Below, piece after piece: positions 60,795-64,000 of a stretch of DNA of 64,000 nucleotides. Source of the stretch: Acidobacteriota bacterium. GTDB taxonomy: Bacteria; Acidobacteriota; Thermoanaerobaculia; Multivoradales; J023. A program made the position numbers and the translations under genes. The stretch lies in NCBI GenBank assembly GCA_029263395.1, contig JAJCXO010000214.1, positions 1 to 64,000 on the forward strand. The letters are read 5' to 3'. The stretch's first letter is position 1, and every line of letters begins with the position of its first letter. Under the pieces are notes generated by a model. That model was given only the letters and a program-made list of their open reading frames with translations, had not been told where the DNA came from and did no database searches.

Positions 60795-62909
60795 CTACCA
60801 GACCTCGCAGATGTCCTTCGGACTCATCGGCGTTCCCGGCTCACAACTGAACGCCTCGGCAAAGCTACGATTGTTGCTCACCGGTCCGTTGACTCGGAAC
60901 CTTCCGGGGGAATGAGAGTCGGTTGTCACCTGCAACCGCTGCTGCTCGTCGGTGGCCAGGCTGCACCAGACTTGACCATAGGCCACAAAGAACAGCTGGT
61001 CGTTGGTCAACCCCTCGACCATAGGCTCGGATTTGCCTTGCCGCTTCTCTTTGCTCTGATAGGCCGCAAAAGCCTGCTTGACACCACCGATGTCGGCGAT
61101 GTTCTCGCCCAGGGTCAACTGGCCATTGACTTTGACCCCCGGCTCGACCTCGTAGCTCGAATAAAGATCATCGACGCATTGTGCCTGCACTTGAAATTGC
61201 TCGCTCGCGGCCGTTTCCCACCACTGGCGCAACTGGCCCTGTGGATCGAACTTGCGCCCCTGATCGTCGAAGCCGTGGCTCAACTCATGGCCAATGACCG
61301 CTCCAATGGCACCGTAGTTCATCGCCGCGGGAAAGTCACGATGGAAGAAGGGCGGCTGCAGAATACCGGCGGGGAACACGATCTCGTTCTGTAGCGGCGT
61401 GTAATAAGCATTCACCATCTGCGGCGTCATCCGCCACTCCTCCGGATCGACCGCTTGACCGATCTTGCTGGCCGTCCGGTCGAACTCGAAGGTACGAGCC
61501 GCCATGGCATTGGAGAAATGGGTACCCCGAACCACCTTCAAAGCCGAGTAGTCGCGCCAGATGTCGGGATAACCAATCTTGTTGCCGACCGCCTGCGCCT
61601 TCTCGAGAGCCCGCTCCCGTGTGACATCGTCCATCCATGCCAGATCGGGCAGATTGTGCTCGAAAGCGACCTCGATGTCCTTTACCATCTCGAGAGCAAC
61701 ATCTTTACTGGCACCAGCAAACCGTTGCTCGACGTATAGTTTGCCAACCGCCTGACCGATGGCGTTCTCGGTTGCGCCGACGCAACGCTTCCACCGCGGA
61801 CGAATCTCCTGTTGTCCCTGAAGCTTCTTGCCAAAAAACTCGAAGTTGGCGTCAACAAAGTCTTTGGAGAGGATATTGGTCGTACCGTTGACCAGGTGCC
61901 ATCGGAGATAGCTCTGGAGGGTGGCTGATGGGGTGTCGGCGACCAACTTTTCCAACGTCTCAAAAAACTCTGGGGTTGCGACACTGATATCGACGACATC
62001 AGGGTAACCAATGGCGGATAGGTACTCCTTCCAAGGCAGCTTGGGCGTCAGCTTCTGGAGACCATTGATGTCGAGCTTGTTGTAGAGCTTTTCGATAATC
62101 CGCATTTGAGCCCGCGGCCGTGATGTCTCTGCCAGTCGAGTCTCGAATGCAACGACCAGAGCCGCATTGGCTGAAGCCTGCTCCGCACTGTCGCCCAGCA
62201 AGCCAAAGATGCGGGCGACGTGCTGTTCATAAGCCCCCATCAATTCCCGTTTGGTCGCGTCCTCGGAGACGTAGTAGTCGCGATCCGGCATCCCTAGTCC
62301 GCCTTGGAAGAAAAACGAGATATTGAGGTCAGGGTCCTTGAAGTCGGGCAGCACCCCAGCACGAAACAATGCGCCAATGAAGTGGCGATGAAGCTTGCCG
62401 GTCACCTGCAGCAGCGAGGTTGCATCCTCAACCTTGGCGATTTCCGCCAACATCGGCGCCAACGGCTTGGTTCCGGCCTTCTCGATGGCGGCTTCATCCA
62501 TACACGAGGCGTAATAACTGCCGATCATTCGACGTTCAGGATGCTCGCCTGGATCAGCCGCCGCACCTTCCAAAATTTCGCGCACAAATTCACGGTTCCG
62601 CTCGTTGATAACCGAAAAGCTGCGCGCCCACCGAGTTTGATCGGAAGGCAACTCGGTATTTTCGAGCCATCCGCCGCAGGCATATTGGTAAAAGTCTTCA
62701 CACGGCTTGGCTTCCAGATCCATTGATGACAGGACCGCAGCACTGACCTGATCAGATGAAAGCGAGCCCTCAGCACGGGATCCTGCGGATAGGGCTGATT
62801 TCTCTTCCGCTTCGAGTGTAGCCATCGGGACAACAAGCATTGCGGCGATTAGCAGCACGGTGGCAAGATGCAGCACGGTGGCATGATGCAGCACGGTGGA
62901 GTGCTTCAT
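60795..62909 (-). CDS. M13-family metallopeptidase (neprilysin-like), secreted
   Basis: The ATG at 62909 follows an AAGGAG site and gives 704 residues; the longer frame is unsupported. A signal peptide with hydrophobic core VLLIAAMLVVPMATLEA precedes the mature part. PCEDFYQYACGGW, VNAYYTPLQNEIVFPAGIL, VIGHELSHGFDDQGRKFD (HExxH zinc site near residue 540) and LGENIADIGGVKQAF (third zinc ligand) are diagnostic. The C-terminus ends CEVW as in the family. It should degrade peptides in the periplasm or outside. Confidence 0.93.
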   Translation of the reverse strand: MKHSTVLHHATVLHLATVLLIAAMLVVPMATLEAEEKSALSAGSRAEGSLSSDQVSAAVLSSMDLEAKPCEDFYQYACGGWLENTELPSDQTRWARSFSVINERNREFVREILEGAAADPGEHPERRMIGSYYASCMDEAAIEKAGTKPLAPMLAEIAKVEDATSLLQVTGKLHRHFIGALFRAGVLPDFKDPDLNISFFFQGGLGMPDRDYYVSEDATKRELMGAYEQHVARIFGLLGDSAEQASANAALVVAFETRLAETSRPRAQMRIIEKLYNKLDINGLQKLTPKLPWKEYLSAIGYPDVVDISVATPEFFETLEKLVADTPSATLQSYLRWHLVNGTTNILSKDFVDANFEFFGKKLQGQQEIRPRWKRCVGATENAIGQAVGKLYVEQRFAGASKDVALEMVKDIEVAFEHNLPDLAWMDDVTRERALEKAQAVGNKIGYPDIWRDYSALKVVRGTHFSNAMAARTFEFDRTASKIGQAVDPEEWRMTPQMVNAYYTPLQNEIVFPAGILQPPFFHRDFPAAMNYGAIGAVIGHELSHGFDDQGRKFDPQGQLRQWWETAASEQFQVQAQCVDDLYSSYEVEPGVKVNGQLTLGENIADIGGVKQAFAAYQSKEKRQGKSEPMVEGLTNDQLFFVAYGQVWCSLATDEQQRLQVTTDSHSPGRFRVNGPVSNNRSFAEAFSCEPGTPMSPKDICEVW
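62852..62905 (-). repeat. 18-bp in-frame tandem repeat in a signal peptide, three copies
   Basis: GCAGCACGGTGGCAAGAT-like units start at 62852, 62870 and 62888 and encode HSTVLH, HATVLH and LATVLL directly after the start codon of the M13 peptidase. They extend the n-region and core of its signal peptide. Confidence 0.88.
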
Positions 62910-63279
62910 AAGGGAGCTCCTTGGTTCGGTCGACGCGATCGCGGGTAGGACTATCCGACTGAGGGTTTCGTCCTCAGTCCATACGCGCAGCAGCTTGTGA
63001 AAGTTTGGTGCCGCCGCCCGTTCGAAAGGCGAGTCTAACAGGCCACCCATGAGCGTTAGCAGGATCGCAACAGAACCAGACCCGGTCGGTTCAACCACTC
63101 GATCAAGGCTCTATGTGATGGGTGGCCTCACGGAGGCCTGACACTCCAGTCAGGCATCCTGACTGCTAATGGGCAGAATTCCCCGGCGATGCATCAACCG
63201 CGGGAGCCAAGGCTCTCCTCATGGCGTAAGATCCGCGCAGCCCGGCACTCGCCCCGGGTGAAAGGACTCGAGACGCCTG
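62910..63279. other. 370-base intergenic region with two overlapping hairpins
   Basis: The gap between the divergent M13 peptidase and terminal membrane protein genes should carry both promoters. GGCCTC/GAGGCC (63124-63138) and GCCTGAC/GTCAGGC (63136-63155) share bases and could form alternative stems; neither is followed by a T run. I cannot match them to a known riboswitch. Confidence 0.45.
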
Positions 63280-64000
63280 ATGCAACCCACCCAGCTCATC
63301 TTGACCTTGCGCCTGCGTGCCTTTGGCCGCTGGGTCCAGGCCCACAGCTTCGAGCTTTTCTTTCTTGGTCCAGTGATCGTAGGGGGCGCACTCTGGGTGC
63401 TGCACCGTCATCTCGACCATCTGCGCGTTCCGATCAGTCGGCTCGTCGAATCGCCAACGCAGCCCTATGGACTGCCAATCACCGACATTCTGGCTTTCTG
63501 CCTGCTACTCTTCGTGCTTCGGTTGCCCGCAACGTTTCGTGAGCTTTATTCCGCTCGCGACGGTGCCAGCATTCTCGATGTCTTACCTGTATCTTCAACT
63601 GCTCGATTTCATGTCTCGCTCGCAGCTGAATGGGCAGCGATGTTGCCCACCTTTCTCATCCTGCTGACAGCAGCAGGTGTACTTCAGGGACGACTGCTAC
63701 CTCCGCTCACCAGCATGCCTTCGGTCTCTTGGAGGTTGTTCAGCGCTCTAAGCGCGCTGGCCATGCTTCGCATGGTGACCGCTCTCTGCGCGGTTCGATG
63801 GCGCTTCGCCTTTCGAGGTGCCACAACCCTGCTGGCTGCGTTGGTGCTGCTAGCCCTAGGCCTCAGCTCACACCAACCATTTGCCCGCCTGATCTTCTTA
63901 CCCTGGGTACCCCCGGCGGCTCAGATCGAAGCCCTTGTACGATCTTGCGTGGCATCCTCGACACCAACAACCGAGAGCCTCTGGAACAAGCCACTGACGC
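63280..64000 (+). CDS. Membrane protein, ABC-2 permease-like, cut by the window end
   Basis: From the ATG at 63280 the frame stays open for 240 codons to the end of the window. It encodes hydrophobic helices (FELFFLGPVIVGGALWVL, ITDILAFCLLLFVLRL, MLPTFLILLTAAGVL, LLAALVLLALGL) separated by basic loops. The segment DGASILDVLPVSSTARF recalls the cytoplasmic helix of ABC-2 type permeases, but no ATPase gene is in view, so the assignment is tentative. The stop codon and C-terminus lie outside the window. Confidence 0.65.
   Translation, partial: MQPTQLILTLRLRAFGRWVQAHSFELFFLGPVIVGGALWVLHRHLDHLRVPISRLVESPTQPYGLPITDILAFCLLLFVLRLPATFRELYSARDGASILDVLPVSSTARFHVSLAAEWAAMLPTFLILLTAAGVLQGRLLPPLTSMPSVSWRLFSALSALAMLRMVTALCAVRWRFAFRGATTLLAALVLLALGLSSHQPFARLIFLPWVPPAAQIEALVRSCVASSTPTTESLWNKPLT

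Overview
The window is GC-rich bacterial chromosome, most likely from an Acidobacteriota member. The main clue is three tandem secreted proteins of the acidobacterial VWFA-related family (TIGR03436 type). Also in keeping are an ECF sigma factor of the TIGR02999 type, a secreted M13 peptidase, a PQQ-type beta-propeller protein, and frequent GTG or TTG starts with 4-base start/stop overlaps. I see no rRNA, tRNA, insertion sequence, phage gene or CRISPR array. Assignment below phylum level is not possible from this sequence alone.

Bases 1-26066 are a surface polysaccharide (O-antigen or exopolysaccharide) locus. A rightward block (1-12433) carries glycosyltransferases, methyltransferases, a Wzy/WaaL-type polymerase, a TPR plus deacetylase-like protein, an asparagine-synthase-type amidotransferase and a YdcF-like protein. 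A leftward radical SAM gene and a 42-bp tandem repeat array follow. A second rightward block (14119-21696) has a fused two-domain oxidoreductase, a WbuB-like glycosyltransferase, WecB, a nucleotidyltransferase-fold protein, a methyltransferase and a GT2. A convergent leftward block (26066-21652) starts with the initiating sugar-phosphate transferase, then FdtA/QdtA-type ketoisomerase, Gfo/Idh oxidoreductase, DegT aminotransferase and a methyltransferase. Together the last genes suggest a 3-amino-3,6-dideoxyhexose in the repeat unit.

Bases 26067-36569 hold single genes and short units: a fused ATP sulfurylase/APS kinase (PAPS synthesis, possibly for sulfating the polymer), a ferredoxin-NADP reductase-like flavoprotein followed by a cytosine-5 methyltransferase that looks like a bacterial Dnmt2 (tRNA C38) homologue, an MscS-superfamily TM-repeat channel with a terminator, a TetR regulator, an SLC13 permease with RCK_C domains, and a periplasmic glutaredoxin.

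Bases 37002-46882 carry the VWFA trio, an ECF sigma factor with a DUF6768-like membrane partner, and a large secreted parallel beta-helix protein. Bases 46883-54162 hold a second 42-bp array, two membrane-anchored SGNH hydrolases (one fused to TPR and C-terminal domains), an SDR, a thioesterase and a GAF histidine kinase. Bases 54163-64000 hold a leftward operon (Trm112-like, APC permease, an unrecognised lipoprotein, PQQ propeller), a PagL-like lipid A deacylase opposite an LPS-core GT2, an ECF sigma factor, an M13 peptidase, and a membrane protein cut by the window end.

A recurring feature is short tandem duplication. Arrays of 6, 12, 14, 15, 18, 42 and 53 bp occur both between genes and in frame inside them, several exactly at start codons or signal peptides. 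No mobile element explains them. The most distinctive items are the Dnmt2-like gene, the two 42-bp arrays, the in-frame minisatellites, the VWFA-sigma factor group and several unusual domain fusions.
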